Shown here piece by piece: positions 31,732-42,311 of a stretch of DNA of 64,000 nucleotides (position 1 is the first letter of the stretch; the number at the start of each line of letters is the position of its first letter). Source of the DNA: Vreelandella sulfidaeris (GTDB lineage: Bacteria; Pseudomonadota; Gammaproteobacteria; Pseudomonadales; Halomonadaceae); assembly GCA_007182875.1 (NCBI GenBank), contig AP019514.1:2170001-2234000 (forward strand), read 5' to 3'. Made by a program: the position numbers and the translations under genes. Below the pieces are notes generated by a model. The model did no database searches, was not told the origin of the DNA, and was given only the letters and a program-made list of their open reading frames with translations.

Positions 31732-34139
31732 TTAATGAGTACTAGCAACTACGGTACTACTAAACGATGCATCAGTATTTTTCAACGGCGTACCGTCTTC
31801 AGCATTTGCGAGCGCCGTGGCTAAGACATCATCTATCCAACGGACCGGACGAATATCAAGTGCACCTTTGATATTGTCAGGTACTTCCTTGAGATCACGG
31901 CGGTTTTCTTCAGGAATCAGCACTATCTTTATACCACCGCGGCGGGCTGCCAGCAATTTCTCCTTCAGTCCACCTATCGGCAATACTTCGCCGCGTAGAT
32001 TGACTTCACCGGTCATCGCCACGTCGCAGCGTACCGCACGCTGGGTGTAAGCGGAAACGATAGCCGTGACCATGGCAATACCAGCACTGGGGCCATCCTT
32101 CGGCGTAGCGCCTTCAGGAACGTGGATATGCAGATCCTCTTTTCAAACCGCTCGGGATCAATTCCATACGCTTCCGCTCTCGCACGAACCACCGTTTGGG
32201 CGGCGCTTACCGACTCTTTCATCACATCGCCAAGCGAGCCCGTCTTGTTAATTCGCCCTTTGCCCGGCGTCACCACTGACTCAATGTTGAGTAGCTCTCC
32301 GCCCACAGAGGTCCAGGCTAACCCAGTCACACGACCAATTTGGTCATCCTGCTCCGCTAAGCCGTAGCTATAGCGACGGACACCGGCATAGTGCTCAATC
32401 TGCTCAGCCGTTAAGCTCTGTCCGTCTTGTGCAGATTTAGGATCACGTTCTTTTTCAAGGCGCTCACGCAGTACTTTGCGCGACACTTTGGCAATCTGCC
32501 GCTCTAGTTCACGCACACCCGCTTCGCGAGTGTAATAGCGAATAAGCTCTAAAAGTGCGCTGTCTTCCAGCGTTAACTCATCACCTTTTAAACCGTTAGC
32601 CTCTAGTTGCTTAGGTAATAAGTAGCGTTTAGCGATTGCCAATTTCTCATCTTCGGTGTAACCCGGCAGACGAATAATCTCCATGCGATCAAGCAGAGCG
32701 CTGGGAATATTCATTGAGTTAGCCGTACAAATGAACAGTGTTTCTGAGAGATCGTAATCGAGTTCCAGGTAATGATCGCTAAAGCTATTATTCTGCTCAG
32801 GGTCAAGTACTTCGAGTAGCGCAGAAGCAGGGTCACCGCGATGGTCCATGCCGAGCTTATCGACTTCATCCAGCAGGAATAGCGGATTTTTGACGCCAGC
32901 GCGACTCATACGCTGCATCAATTTACCTGGTAACGAGCCGATATAAGTGCGCCGATGCCCACGAATTTCAGACTCGTCGCGCACCCCACCCAGCGCCAAA
33001 CGCACATATTTACGATTGGTAGCGCGGGCAATGGATTGACCAAGCGAGGTTTTACCCACCCCAGGTGGTCCTACCAGGCACAGCACAGGCCCCTTCATCT
33101 TGCGCACACGCTTCTGCACAGCAAGATATTCAAGAATGCGTGCTTTAACCTCATCGAGGCCGTAATGGTCCTCATCCAGCACCTGCTGTGCTTTAACCAG
33201 GTCATGCTTAACCCGCGTGCGCTTTTTCCACGGCACGGCCACAAGCCAATCGAGATAAGAGCGCACCACAGTCGCTTCTGCAGAGTTTGAAGCCATCATT
33301 TTAAGCTTATTAAGCTCTTGGGTGGCTTTCTCAAACGCCTCCTGTGGCATTCCCGATTCTTTTATCGCCTTCTCGTACTTTTCTGCTTCGTTGGGCACAT
33401 TATCCAGCTCACCCATCTCTTTCTGGATGGCCTTCATCTGCTCATTGAGATAATACTCGCGCTGGGTCTTCTCCATCTGCTCCTTGACCCGTGAGCGGAT
33501 GCGCTTTTCTACCTGAAGCAAGTCGATTTCAGATTCAATTAACGCCATCAAGTGCTCAATGCGATCCCGCACCTTATCCATCTCAAGCAGCTCTTGCTTA
33601 TCGCCAATTTTGAGCGATAGATGGGCACAAATGGTATCCACTAGGCGGCTTGGGTCTTCAATCCCGGACAGCGAATTAAGCACTTCGTTGGGGACTTTTT
33701 TAGAGAGCTTTACGTACTGCTCAAACTGATTAAGCAGTACGCGCACAAGCGCCTCTTGTTCGCGACTGGTGAGCGGTTCGCTCTCCCGCGGCGTTAAGTA
33801 CGCCTGGGTATAGCCCGCTGCATTCTCTTCGACATCCAGGACATCGGCGCGGAAGTTGCCTTCGATTAGCACTTTCACCGTGCCATCGGGCAGCTTAAGC
33901 AGTTGCATGATGTCGGCCACGGTGCCCATCGAATAAAGGTCAGCGTTATCGGGCTCATCCTGAGACGCTTCACGCTGAGCCACCAGCAACACACGCTTAT
34001 CAGCCTCCATCGCCGCTTCAAGCGCCTGGATAGACTTTTCACGCCCTACAAAAAGGGGGGATGACCATTTGCGGATAAACAACCACATCGCGTAATGGCA
34101 AAGGGGTAGACATTGTGTCTGTTCGGCGTTCTGCTGCAT
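31732..34139 (-). CDS. lon: ATP-dependent protease Lon, frameshifted
   Basis: The Lon serine-lysine protease, about 802 residues, which degrades misfolded and regulatory proteins. The start [13 protein letters not shown] is at the ATG 34137-34139. An N-terminal substrate domain is followed by the AAA+ module, with Walker [35 protein letters not shown] and LLDEVDKLG. The peptidase domain holds the catalytic serine in the restored [13 protein letters not shown] and the lysine in [14 protein letters not shown]. Breaks are a compensating pair near 34100 and 34070 (repairing to [19 protein letters not shown]) and one deletion near 32145. Divergent starts and terminators isolate it from clpX, so it probably has its own promoter. 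Confidence 0.96.
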
Positions 34140-34166
34140 CGCAGACGTTCCTCGGCAAATCGGATG

Positions 34167-34198
34167 AGTACTTAAATAGGAGTACTTGGAAAAGTACT
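34167..34198. repeat. Three AGTACT palindromic hexamers upstream of lon
   Basis: AGTACT occurs at 34167-34172, 34181-34186 and 34193-34198, with spacings of 14 and 12 bp, 28-60 bp before the lon start. Each hexamer is a perfect palindrome; this clustering in the leader region is unlikely in random sequence. Role unknown. Confidence 0.6.
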
Positions 34199-34285
34199 GC
34201 ACAGTCATCAATAAGCTGGCTATAAACGCATCAGCGTTGAGCGGACTAGGCAGTAACACTTCGCATCAACGCGCTTAAACAGCAA

Positions 34286-34305
34286 GGGGTCGCCTAAGCG
34301 ACCCC
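34286..34305 (-). terminator. Rho-independent terminator after clpX
   Basis: On the minus strand GGGGTCGC-ttag-GCGACCCC forms a perfect 8-bp stem 50 bp past the clpX stop, followed by TTGCTGTTT. Confidence 0.8.
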
Positions 34306-34355
34306 CTGGTTTTAGCGCAAGCGGTTAAAGCTGGGCCTCAATACTCGACTAGCGC

Positions 34356-35637
34356 CTAACCATCAGTGCCATCGACGCGTGCTTCTTCCTGCTGGGAGTA
34401 AATCAATAGAGGCTCACTCTCTCCAGCAATCACGGAGCCGTCAATGACGACTTTGCTTACACCTTCAAGCGATGGAATTTCATACATGGTATCAAGCAGC
34501 ACTGACTCTAGAATAGAGCGCAGTCCACGTGCACCTGTTTTACGCTCCATGGCTTTTTCAGCCACCGCACGCAGCGCTTCATCTCTGAATTCAAGCGTCA
34601 CATCTTCCATCTCAAACAGCTTGACATACTGTTTAATCAACGAATTCTTCGGCTCCGTCAGGATTTGCACCAGCGCATCTTCGGTGAGCTCCATCAAGGT
34701 TGCAATGATCGGCAGACGACCAACAAACTCGGGAATTAGGCCAAACTTAACCAGATCCTCAGGTTCAACATCGGCCAGCAATTCACCCACCCCACGGGAG
34801 GACTCCTTGCTCTTCACAGCCGCATTAAAACCAATGCCACCTTTCTCAGCGCGATCACGGATTACTTTATCCAGACCTGCAAACGCACCGCCGACGATAA
34901 ACAGTATATTGCCCGTATTAACCTGGACAAATTCCTGCTGTGGGTGCTTTCGCCCGCCTTGTGGCGGCACTGAAGCAGTCGTACCTTCAATAAGCTTCAG
35001 CAATGCTTGCTGTACGCCCTCACCCGAGACATCACGAGTGATTGAAGGGTTATCTGATTTTCGAGAAATCTTGTCTATTTCATCGATATAGACAATGCCA
35101 CGCTCGGCTTTTTTCGACATCGTAATCGCATTTCTGCAGCAGCTTCTGGATGATGTTTTCTACATCTTCACCGACATAGCCGGCTTCCGTCAGCGTGGTT
35201 GCATCCGCAATGGTAAAAGGTACATTCAGTAACCGTGCCATGGTTTCTGCCAACAGCGTTTTACCGCTACCGGTAGGACCAATCAGCAGGATGTTTGATT
35301 TACCTAATTCAACATCGCCGTCGCGCACATCAGTTTTCAGACGTTTGTAGTGGTTATACACCGCTACAGACAGCACCATTTTGGCGCGATCTTGCCCGAT
35401 GACGTAGTCATCCAATGTATGACGTATTTCGCGAGGCGTAGGTAAACGCTCCTCATCGCTCTCGGCATCGGCTTCGAGAACTTCCTCGCGAATGATGTCA
35501 TTACATAAGTCGACACACTCATCGCAGATATAGACGGACGGGCCCGCAATTAGCTTACGTACTTCGTTTTGGTTTTGCCACAAAACGAGCAGTAAAGCAG
35601 TTTGCCACCTTCGTCCTTGCCCTTTGCCGTCGGCCAT
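34356..35637 (-). CDS. clpX: ATP-dependent Clp protease ATP-binding subunit ClpX, frameshifted
   Basis: The unfoldase that feeds ClpP, about 427 residues. The start is taken as the ATG at 35635-35637, seven bases after an AGAGG site, rather than the ATG two codons upstream. After repair of a compensating indel pair near 35620 and 35578, the zinc-finger domain reads [20 protein letters not shown] with the second cysteine pair in [10 protein letters not shown]. The AAA+ core follows: [18 protein letters not shown] (Walker A), the pore loop [12 protein letters not shown] and [13 protein letters not shown] third indel (extra A) lies near 35118. Sensor and arginine segments [15 protein letters not shown] end the core. 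Downstream of clpP. Confidence 0.96.
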
Positions 35638-35700
35638 TCGCATACCTCTGTCACTGCGGCTTACGCCGCCGGAAAAGCTCGTTAGAAAAGCAGAATCCTA

Positions 35701-36326
35701 TCACGCTATCAGGGATGTAGGCCGCTTATCCAGCACTGCATCAATCAAGCCATACTCTTTGGCTTTATTGGCGCTCATGAAATTATCCCGATCAGTATCA
35801 CGCGAGACGGTTTCAATATCTTGGCCAGTATGATGGGCAAGAATCTGATTCAGCTTCTCGCGAATACCCAGAATTTCACGGGTATGAATTTCGATATCAG
35901 ACGCTTGGCCTTGGTAACCACCCAGCGGCTGATGGATCATTACACGTGAGTTGGGCAAACAGTAGCGTTTGCCAGCAGCGCCAGCTGTTAATAACAGCGC
36001 GCCCATACTAGCCGCCTGACCAATACAAACGGTCGATACATCTGGCTTCACAAACTGCATCGTGTCGTAAATCGACATCCCCGCGGTGACCGAACCACCA
36101 GGCGAGTTGATATACAGGTGAATATCTTTATCTGGATTTTCTGACTCCAGAAACAGTAACTGAGCGACAACCAGATTAGCCATGTAGTCTTCTACAGGGC
36201 CTACCAAAAGATCACGCGCTCTTTCAAAAGGCGTGAGTAAATGTCGTAGGCTCTTTCCCCTTTGGCGCTCTGCTCAACCACCATGGGCACTAAACCGCCG
36301 GCGTTTTGAATATCAAACTCACTCAT
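35701..36326 (-). CDS. clpP: ATP-dependent Clp protease proteolytic subunit ClpP, frameshifted once
   Basis: The serine peptidase partner of ClpX, about 208 residues. The start [20 protein letters not shown] follows AAGGAATCACCTGA. A T lost from a T run near 36209 breaks the frame just before [20 protein letters not shown]. The catalytic serine is in [17 protein letters not shown], the histidine in [18 protein letters not shown], and the aspartate is in the DRDNFMS region. The tig-clpP-clpX-lon order is conserved across gammaproteobacteria. ClpX begins 63 bp downstream, and tig lies 69 bp upstream with a hairpin between. Confidence 0.96.
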
Positions 36327-36358
36327 TCAGGTGATTCCTTGCGTCCGGGGAAGGGAAA

Positions 36359-36382
36359 GGCGCACCGACATATAGGTGCGCC
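36359..36382 (-). terminator. Hairpin between tig and clpP
   Basis: GGCGCACC / GGTGCGCC arms (8 bp) with an 8-base loop lie 13 bp after the tig stop on the minus strand. There is no T run, so it may be a processing or attenuating structure between tig and clpP, not a full terminator. Confidence 0.5.
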
Positions 36383-36395
36383 ACGTTCCAGGGTG

Positions 36396-37747
36396 TTAGG
36401 CGTTAGCTTGCTCGCCCTCTTCAGCACCCTCGTCTTGCTCTGCCTGCTGCTGGGCAGCGGCAAGGGCTTGCTGATAAGACATTTCAACGTCTTTAATGTT
36501 CGTTTGCTCAAGAAGTTTAGCAACCGCCTTCTCTTCAAGAATGGCAGATTTTACCTGGGTTTTCAGCTGCTCGTTGCCCATGTAATAACTAACAACTTCA
36601 TCAGGGTCTTGGTACTGCTCAGCCAGCTCGGCCACTTTCGCCTTGATGGCATCATCGTCAGCATCCAGTTCGTTTGCCTTGATAACTTCCGCCAACAACA
36701 AGCCCACTTGGACGCGGCCTTTAGCCTGCTCTTCAAAAGTTCATTGGGCAGTTGGCTGACGTCAAAATCTTCACCTAAGCCAAACTGCTGGGCCGCTTGA
36801 CGCTTCATGCCATCAGTTTCCTGCTGAACCAATGCACTCGGTACAGGAATTTCGTTAACCTTTTTCAGCGCATCAAGCACTTGCTGCTTAACCCGGTTAT
36901 CTACAGCTTGTGACGCTTCCCGGGTCATGTTCTTCTTGATTTCAGCGCGGAATTTTTCCTGATCGCCGCCTTCAACGCCAAAACGCTCGATAAACTCAGC
37001 ATCTACTTCGGGCAGTTTCTGGCTGCTGACTTTATGGACGGTTACCTTGAAGGTGGCTTCTTTACCGGCTAAATGCTCGGCTTGGTAATCTTCAGGGAAA
37101 GTGACGTGAAGGGTCTTCTCTTCGCCCGCTTTGGCGCCAATTAACTGCTCTTCAAAGCCAGGAATAAAGCTATTAGAGCCAATGACAAGCGTGTGGCCCT
37201 CGGCGCTGCCGCCTTCAAACGGCTCATCACCTATATAACCTTGGAAATCGATAGTGACCTGGTCACCGTCAGCGGCAGCAGCGTCCACTTCTTCCCAGGC
37301 CGCGTTTTGCTTACGCAGCGTATCGATCATTTCATCGACATCAGCATCGCTAACCGAAACCACCGGACGCTCAATCTCTGTTCCTTCGATAGAGGTAAGC
37401 TCAACCTGAGGGTAGATTTCCATCACCGCTACAAATTCTAAATCTTTACCTGACTCATTGACAGACGGTTCAATTTGCGGAAAACCAGCCGGATTCAGAC
37501 CTTCATCGGTAATAGCGCGTACGTAACGCTCGCGCATTACCTCGCTGACTACCTCGTTACGTACATCTTGACCGTAGCGCTGTTGAACGACTGACATTGG
37601 CACCCGGCCCTGGCGAAAACCATTCAAGCGAACGTTCTTCGCGGTGTCTTTCAAGCGAGCACTAACGGCCCCGTCAATCTCGGCAGCTGGCACTTGAATG
37701 GTAATGCGACGTTCGATCTGGGAGGTCGTCTCGACAGAAACTTGCAT
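36396..37747 (-). CDS. tig: Trigger factor, frameshifted once
   Basis: Ribosome-associated chaperone and prolyl isomerase, about 450 residues. It starts MQVSVETTSQIERRITIQVP; an upstream in-frame ATG (MQSTQRP) lacks the ribosome site AGAGGACAATTC. The ribosome-docking signature is NGFRQGRVPMSVVQQRYG. The FKBP domain contains DGDQVTIDFQGYIGDEPFEG and FIPGFEEQLIGAKAGEEKTL. A T missing near 36735 breaks the C-terminal arm; the repair gives PNELFEEQAKGRVQVGLLLA. The C-terminus is acidic, QQAEQDEGAEEGEQANA. It is divergent from the CBS-GGDEF-EAL gene. Confidence 0.95.
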
Positions 37748-38007
37748 GAATTGTCCTCTAACGGCTGGGCGTTGTGTTGATTGCATGTAATTGTGCTGAT
37801 TGGATCTAAAAAGATCAAAGGGGCAATTTTAAGAACCCCAACGCATAGTAGCAAGCGCCATGATCGCATGATGGGGGCGTAGCCATTAAATACAAGGCGA
37901 CAAGTGACTTATTTATTACTTTCAGGCGCTGGATCAAAGCAAAGCTTGCTCGATAAGGTATTCTCCCTTCCTTCAGACTTCTTTTGCCACCTATCGTACC
38001 GACACCC

Positions 38008-40503
38008 ATGTCTAATCATCAAGATTTACCCATTTCTCGCGTGATGCAAACCAGCATCCTGCACTGCACAACAGACACACCTCTGCATGAGGCAGCTAAG
38101 TACATGGCAGATCGCCAGTGCAGTTCGATTGTCATTATGGAGAACCAGCAGGCGGTAGGCCTTTGGACCGAACACGACGCGCTAACGATTAACTTTAGCG
38201 CACTGACGGTACTTGCCCGACCTATCACAGAATTTATGTCATCACCGGTACACACCGCGCCACAGCAAATGCTGTTAAGCGAAGCCGCGCTATTTCTAAA
38301 TACTCATAAGCTGCGACATCTGGTGGTTGTCAATGAGGCAGGGCATCCAGTTGGGATCCTGTCGCAAACCGACATCGTCATGAATCAGGGCCTGGAACCC
38401 TACCTTCGGCTTCGAGAAGTGCAATCCGTCATGCGGCCTGACCCGCTGGTCATTCAAGGCTCGCTCAAGGTGACTGAGGCAGCGCATCAAATGCGCATCC
38501 TGAAGCAGGATGCAGCCATCATTATAGACAACCATCAGATGGGCATCATTACCGAGCGAGATATCGTGTCATTCATTGCCCGGCAGCTTGAAGACATACC
38601 TGTGATGGAAATAGCAAGTCAGCCAGTATTAAGTGTCGATGAATCGACCCCGCTGATCAACGCACGCGACCTTCTCATTAACCACCATATTCGCCATCTC
38701 GTCGTTCGTGACAACCAGAGTATAATCTCCGGCCTACTGAGCTTTAGCGATATTCTAGTCGGCGCAGAGTACCTGTATCTATCTGACTTAAGCGATGCTC
38801 TGGCTCAGCGAGATATGGCACTCGTGCGCTCAAGGCAGAACCTGCAGCTAGCAGAGCGAGTAATAAACTCCTCGCTAGAAGGTATTATTATTACTGATGC
38901 CGATACACGCATCGAGTTTGTAAATCCTGCCTTTACGTCTTTAACTGGCTTTACGCTAGAGGATATTGCTGGCAAAAGCCCAGCGTGCTGTCTTCAGGGC
39001 GTCAGGATTCAGCCTTTTATGACCAAATGTGGCAGTCTCTCAAAACCAGCGGTTATTGGCGCGGAGAAGTTTGGAACCGTCGCAAATCGGGCGAGCTGTA
39101 TCTTGAACTGTTGACGATTACAGCGATAACCAATGATGAAGGCGTTAACCAACATTACGCCGGCCTCTTCTCCGATATCACCCATATGCGCGAGAATGAG
39201 GATAAGATTCGTCATTTAGCCTATTACGATGTATTAACCCGCCTGCCCAACCGGCGCTTGCTGGAAGATCGCATTAAGCTGGCCATTCGCCACGCCCACC
39301 GCGAGACGCAACAGTTGGCCATCATGTTTATCGACTTGGACCATTTCAAGCAAGTTAACGATACGCTGGGCCATGCGCTGGGTGATGAGCTATTGCTGAA
39401 CGTGGCCGCGCGAATGACGGCCAAGCTACGTGAAGACGACACGCTAGCCCGCCTGGGGGCGATGAGTTTATTGCCTTACTCCCTAACATTAACGGCTTCT
39501 CTGAAGCCACAAACGTTGCGCGACGACTGATAGAGGCCGTCAGCGCCCCCTATTCGCTGCAAGGACATAGCTTTCGCATTGGCTGTAGCATGGGCATCAG
39601 TCTCTACCCTGACGATGGAAATACGCCTGAGGTGCTAATCCAACACGCCGATGCCGCGATGTATCGGGCTAAACACGAAGGACGCAACACTTACCGGCTG
39701 TACCAAGCGGATATCGATCGAAAAGCCCGTGACCAGCTGAGCATGGAGACAGCTTTGCGCAATGCTGTTGAGACGGGGAAGGGCTATATATGGCTTACCA
39801 GCCGTTAGTCAGACGTGACAACAAGCAACTAATATCGGCTGAAGCGCTTGCGCGCTGGGATCATCCGGAACATGGCCCCATCCTACCTGGTAAGTTTATT
39901 ACCTTGGCTGAAAGCTCAGGCTTGATCTTACCGCTGGGTAAAGGGTCATTGACCTGGTACTTGAAGATATGGCCCGGTGGCGCGGCGCTGGCAAGAAGCT
40001 GGTGCCTATCGCTATCAATTTATCTGCAGCACAGTTCTGGCAGCCTGATTTTGTGGCTACCATCAAGCAGAAATTACATGATAACGATATCCCGGCATCG
40101 CTGATCACATTTGAGTTGACCGAAAGTATCTTACTAAACCGACAAGCAGATGGCACCGCCCTACTGCAACAGCTGCGCGAGCTAGGCTGCGGAATTGCCT
40201 TGGACGACTTTGGAACCGGTTACTCATCGCTCAGCTACTTACACAACATACCTGCCCATAGCCTTAAAATAGACCGTAGCTTTATCGAGGGCATTAGACC
40301 ATGAAGAAAACAATAGCCGGACCATTGTGGCAGCCATTTCAAGTCTTGCCCGTGAACTAGGCCTGAAAGTGGTGGCAGAAGGTGTTGAGACAGAACAGCA
40401 ATGGCATTTACTCGGCAACTACGCCATCGATTTTATCCAAGGATACCTTATCGCCAAACCGCAACCACAAGGGCAGTTTGCTGAGCACCTTAGCGACAGA
40501 TGA
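38008..40503 (+). CDS. CBS-PAS-GGDEF-EAL signalling protein (c-di-GMP turnover), frameshifted
   Basis: A soluble protein of about 831 residues. Four CBS motifs come first (about residues 8-255: MADRQCSSIVIMENQQAVG, THKLRHLVVVNEAGHPVGIL, IITERDIVSF and NHHIRHLVVRDNQSIISGLL). A PAS domain follows (about 290-385: VINSSLEGIIITDADTRIEF), then GGDEF and EAL domains. After repair the GGDEF motif is LARLGGDEFIALLPN, with an RxxD inhibitory site (REDD) five residues before. EAL has ISAEALARWDHPEHGPILPG, ALDDFGTGYSSLSYLHNIPA and LKIDRSFIEGI. Both catalytic signatures look intact. Breaks lie near 39000, 39460, 39780, 39950 and 40308. The ATG start is chosen over an upstream TTG. No transmembrane helix. 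Adenine nucleotide sensing by CBS is a family inference. Confidence 0.92.
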
Positions 40504-40549
40504 GTCGCTTGGTCGCTAGCTAGGTATACGCATGCCACAAACTAAAAGA

Positions 40550-40924
40550 TTACCCCTGACGTTTATCTGTCCACCCTAGGCTTAGCGCATGGAGGAGCAC
40601 ACCGAGGGTTGCACCATGGGAAATAAAAACCTGCCAACTGATCCAATCAGTGAACAGTACGTGCCAGAGACCCATTAACACCGTACCAAGCAACAGCATT
40701 ACCAATAGCCGTTTAAACAACTTGGGCAACCTTTGCCGCGCGTCTACTGTCAGCAAGCGCCACTGTACAGCTGCCACAAACGCAACCAGCGCCAAGGCGA
40801 TAACAATAAGCGTCTGGCGGGTTTCATACCCACCCGCTATATAGCGAGGCAGCGCTGCCAGCATAACGACACATAAACCTATAGCAACGCTAACACGCTC
40901 AGGCGACGAAGCAGCTTGTTGCAT
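40550..40924 (-). CDS. Small integral membrane protein of unknown function
   Basis: An intact 124-residue protein with four hydrophobic stretches: VSVAIGLCVVMLAALPRYIA, TLIVIALALVAFVAAVQWRL, LLVMLLLGTVLMGLWHVLF and FISHGATLGVLLHALSLGW. The loop between helices 2 and 3 is basic (DARQRLPKLFKR). I do not recognise the family. The start is three bases past the stop of the flavodoxin gene, so they are co-transcribed, which is the only functional hint. The gene converges on the c-di-GMP protein gene with 46 bp between. Confidence 0.75.
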   Translation of the reverse strand: MQQAASSPERVSVAIGLCVVMLAALPRYIAGGYETRQTLIVIALALVAFVAAVQWRLLTVDARQRLPKLFKRLLVMLLLGTVLMGLWHVLFTDWISWQVFISHGATLGVLLHALSLGWTDKRQG

Positions 40925-40927
40925 CGA

Positions 40928-41392
40928 TTAAGCAACCTCCAGTTGCTGAGTAACGATCCACTCTTCCACCCATGGTATGGCCGCATCATCGGCCATAAAC
41001 GTCTCCATGGCATCAATTTCTAAACGCTCACCTAAACGGGTCGCGCCATGCTCTTCCAGCAGAGAATCGAGTGTCCTGCCAGCACCACAAAAGGTGTCCC
41101 CGTAAGAGCTATCGCCCAATGCAATGATTCCGTAGCGGAGCGACGTGAGCGAAGGACTTTGATCACGCACATTACGTACGAAGGGCACAAAGCCACCCGG
41201 GAAATCACCGCTACCCGTGGTCGATACACTGAACAACGTAAGATCAGCGGCGTCACTGGTAATATCATCTATAGTAGGCTGTTCAAGGATAGCAACGGTG
41301 TAACCGGCTTGTTCAAATAAGGGTTTCACCTGCTCCGCCACATCTAGGGCGCCACCATACATTGTGCCCACTAAAATATTTAGTTTTGGCAT
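40928..41392 (-). CDS. mioC: Flavodoxin-like protein (MioC family)
   Basis: A 154-residue flavodoxin fold protein that would carry FMN. The ATG at 41390-41392 is chosen because GGGGAG lies five bases upstream; a GTG two codons earlier is also in frame. The phosphate-binding loop is VGTMYGGALDVAEQV near the N-terminus. The 50s loop segment SVSTTGSGDFPGGFVPFVRN and the 90s loop ALGDSSYGDTFCGAGRTLDS contact the flavin ring. The length and DSSYG-F-CGAG signature fit MioC and related short flavodoxins. Followed closely by the small membrane protein gene. Confidence 0.85.
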   Translation of the reverse strand: MPKLNILVGTMYGGALDVAEQVKPLFEQAGYTVAILEQPTIDDITSDAADLTLFSVSTTGSGDFPGGFVPFVRNVRDQSPSLTSLRYGIIALGDSSYGDTFCGAGRTLDSLLEEHGATRLGERLEIDAMETFMADDAAIPWVEEWIVTQQLEVA

Positions 41393-41536
41393 CGTCACTC
41401 CCCCCTGTCAAAGTGTCACAGTGCCAACCGTCAAGTCGACAAATACCCGATTAATTTGCTCAAATATTAACATGGCTCGGCAAATTGAAACACATTACGC
41501 CAACAGACGATGCAGACACATCAAACGGGAGAGATT

Positions 41537-41742
41537 ATGCAGCAAACCTTCGAGACTTGGATCACACCGCTAATGATTGGCGGCTTAATTATATTTATGT
41601 GTTTTATTATCTGGGATTTAGCCAAAAATCGAATGCCGGGAAATTTGGCACCGTTATGCTGTTCGTTGTACTAGGGGCCGGCATGCTGGGTTACGTCTTA
41701 AAGGTAGTTATTACCTGGCTGATCGAAGGAGGCGGTATTTAG
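41537..41742 (+). CDS. DUF2788-type small membrane protein, frameshifted once
   Basis: A protein of about 68 residues, starting MQQTFETWITPLMIGGLIIF after GGGAGAGATT. Two transmembrane helices are visible (MIGGLIIFMCFIIWDLA and VMLFVVLGAGMLGYVLKVVI). An A lost near 41622 breaks the connecting loop; the repaired loop reads AKKSNAGKFGT, the conserved signature I associate with DUF2788 proteins. It is divergent from the mioC-like gene and convergent with ihfA. Function unknown. Confidence 0.75.
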
Positions 41743-41802
41743 GGGCTTGGGGAAGCTCATCCATAACCGTCCTACCGACCATTCGCCCGCATTAGCATGA
41801 GA

Positions 41803-41828
41803 AAAGGAGCGCCCGAAGGCACTCCTTT
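41803..41828 (+). terminator. Hairpin terminator between the DUF2788 gene and ihfA
   Basis: AAAGGAG-c-GCC / GGC-a-CTCCTTT with a CGAA loop lies 60 bp past the small membrane protein stop, between two convergent genes. Its T run is short. Confidence 0.65.
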
Positions 41829-41884
41829 AGATAAATGAGGGTAGAGAGCGACCATTAAGCAGACCGAAATTAATAAGCCAGGGT

Positions 41885-42184
41885 CTACTCATCACCTACA
41901 TAGTGCTCAACCTGCTGCTTGAGCTTCTGCCCAGGGCGAAAAGTCACCACTCTGCGAGCTGAGATGGGGATTTCTTCACCGGTTTTAGGATTACGTCCTG
42001 GACGTTCGCGCTTATCACGCAGATCAAAGTTACCAAAGCCTGAAAGCTTTACCTGTTCGTTCTCGCGAAGACAGGCTCGAATCTCTTCAAAAAAAGCTTC
42101 GACCATGGCTTTTGCTTCCCGCTTAGACAGCGCTAGCTCAGCATGTAAATGCTCAGCAAGCTCTGCTTTGGTCAATGCACCCAT
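41885..42184 (-). CDS. ihfA: Integration host factor subunit alpha
   Basis: An intact 99-residue IHF-alpha subunit, which bends DNA as a heterodimer with IHF-beta. It starts [20 protein letters not shown]. The DNA arm [19 protein letters not shown] and the [19 protein letters not shown] strand carry the intercalating proline. It lies directly downstream of pheT, which is the conserved place of ihfA in gammaproteobacteria and separates it from hup. Spacing to pheT is 127 bp, so it may have an additional promoter there. No damage. Confidence 0.97.
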   Translation of the reverse strand: MGALTKAELAEHLHAELALSKREAKAMVEAFFEEIRACLRENEQVKLSGFGNFDLRDKRERPGRNPKTGEEIPISARRVVTFRPGQKLKQQVEHYVGDE

Positions 42185-42311
42185 AAGGCTTCTCCTTATC
42201 CTTGAAGCAAATACAGCAGCAAACGCACTGCATCAAATGTACAGTAGCAAACGCATTGCCAAGAGCGTGATAAGCATCGTGGCGGGGCCTAAGTACTTAT
42301 TTAGATACTGA

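Noticed and set aside
37748-38007. Divergent spacer upstream of tig checked for a tRNA or strong promoter.
   Set aside because: No tRNA arms and no convincing -35/-10 pair with proper spacing were found.
41743-41884. Region after the DUF2788 gene checked for a tRNA gene, as some genomes have one beside ihfA.
   Set aside because: No cloverleaf, anticodon loop or TTCGA-type T arm could be built; only a terminator hairpin is visible.
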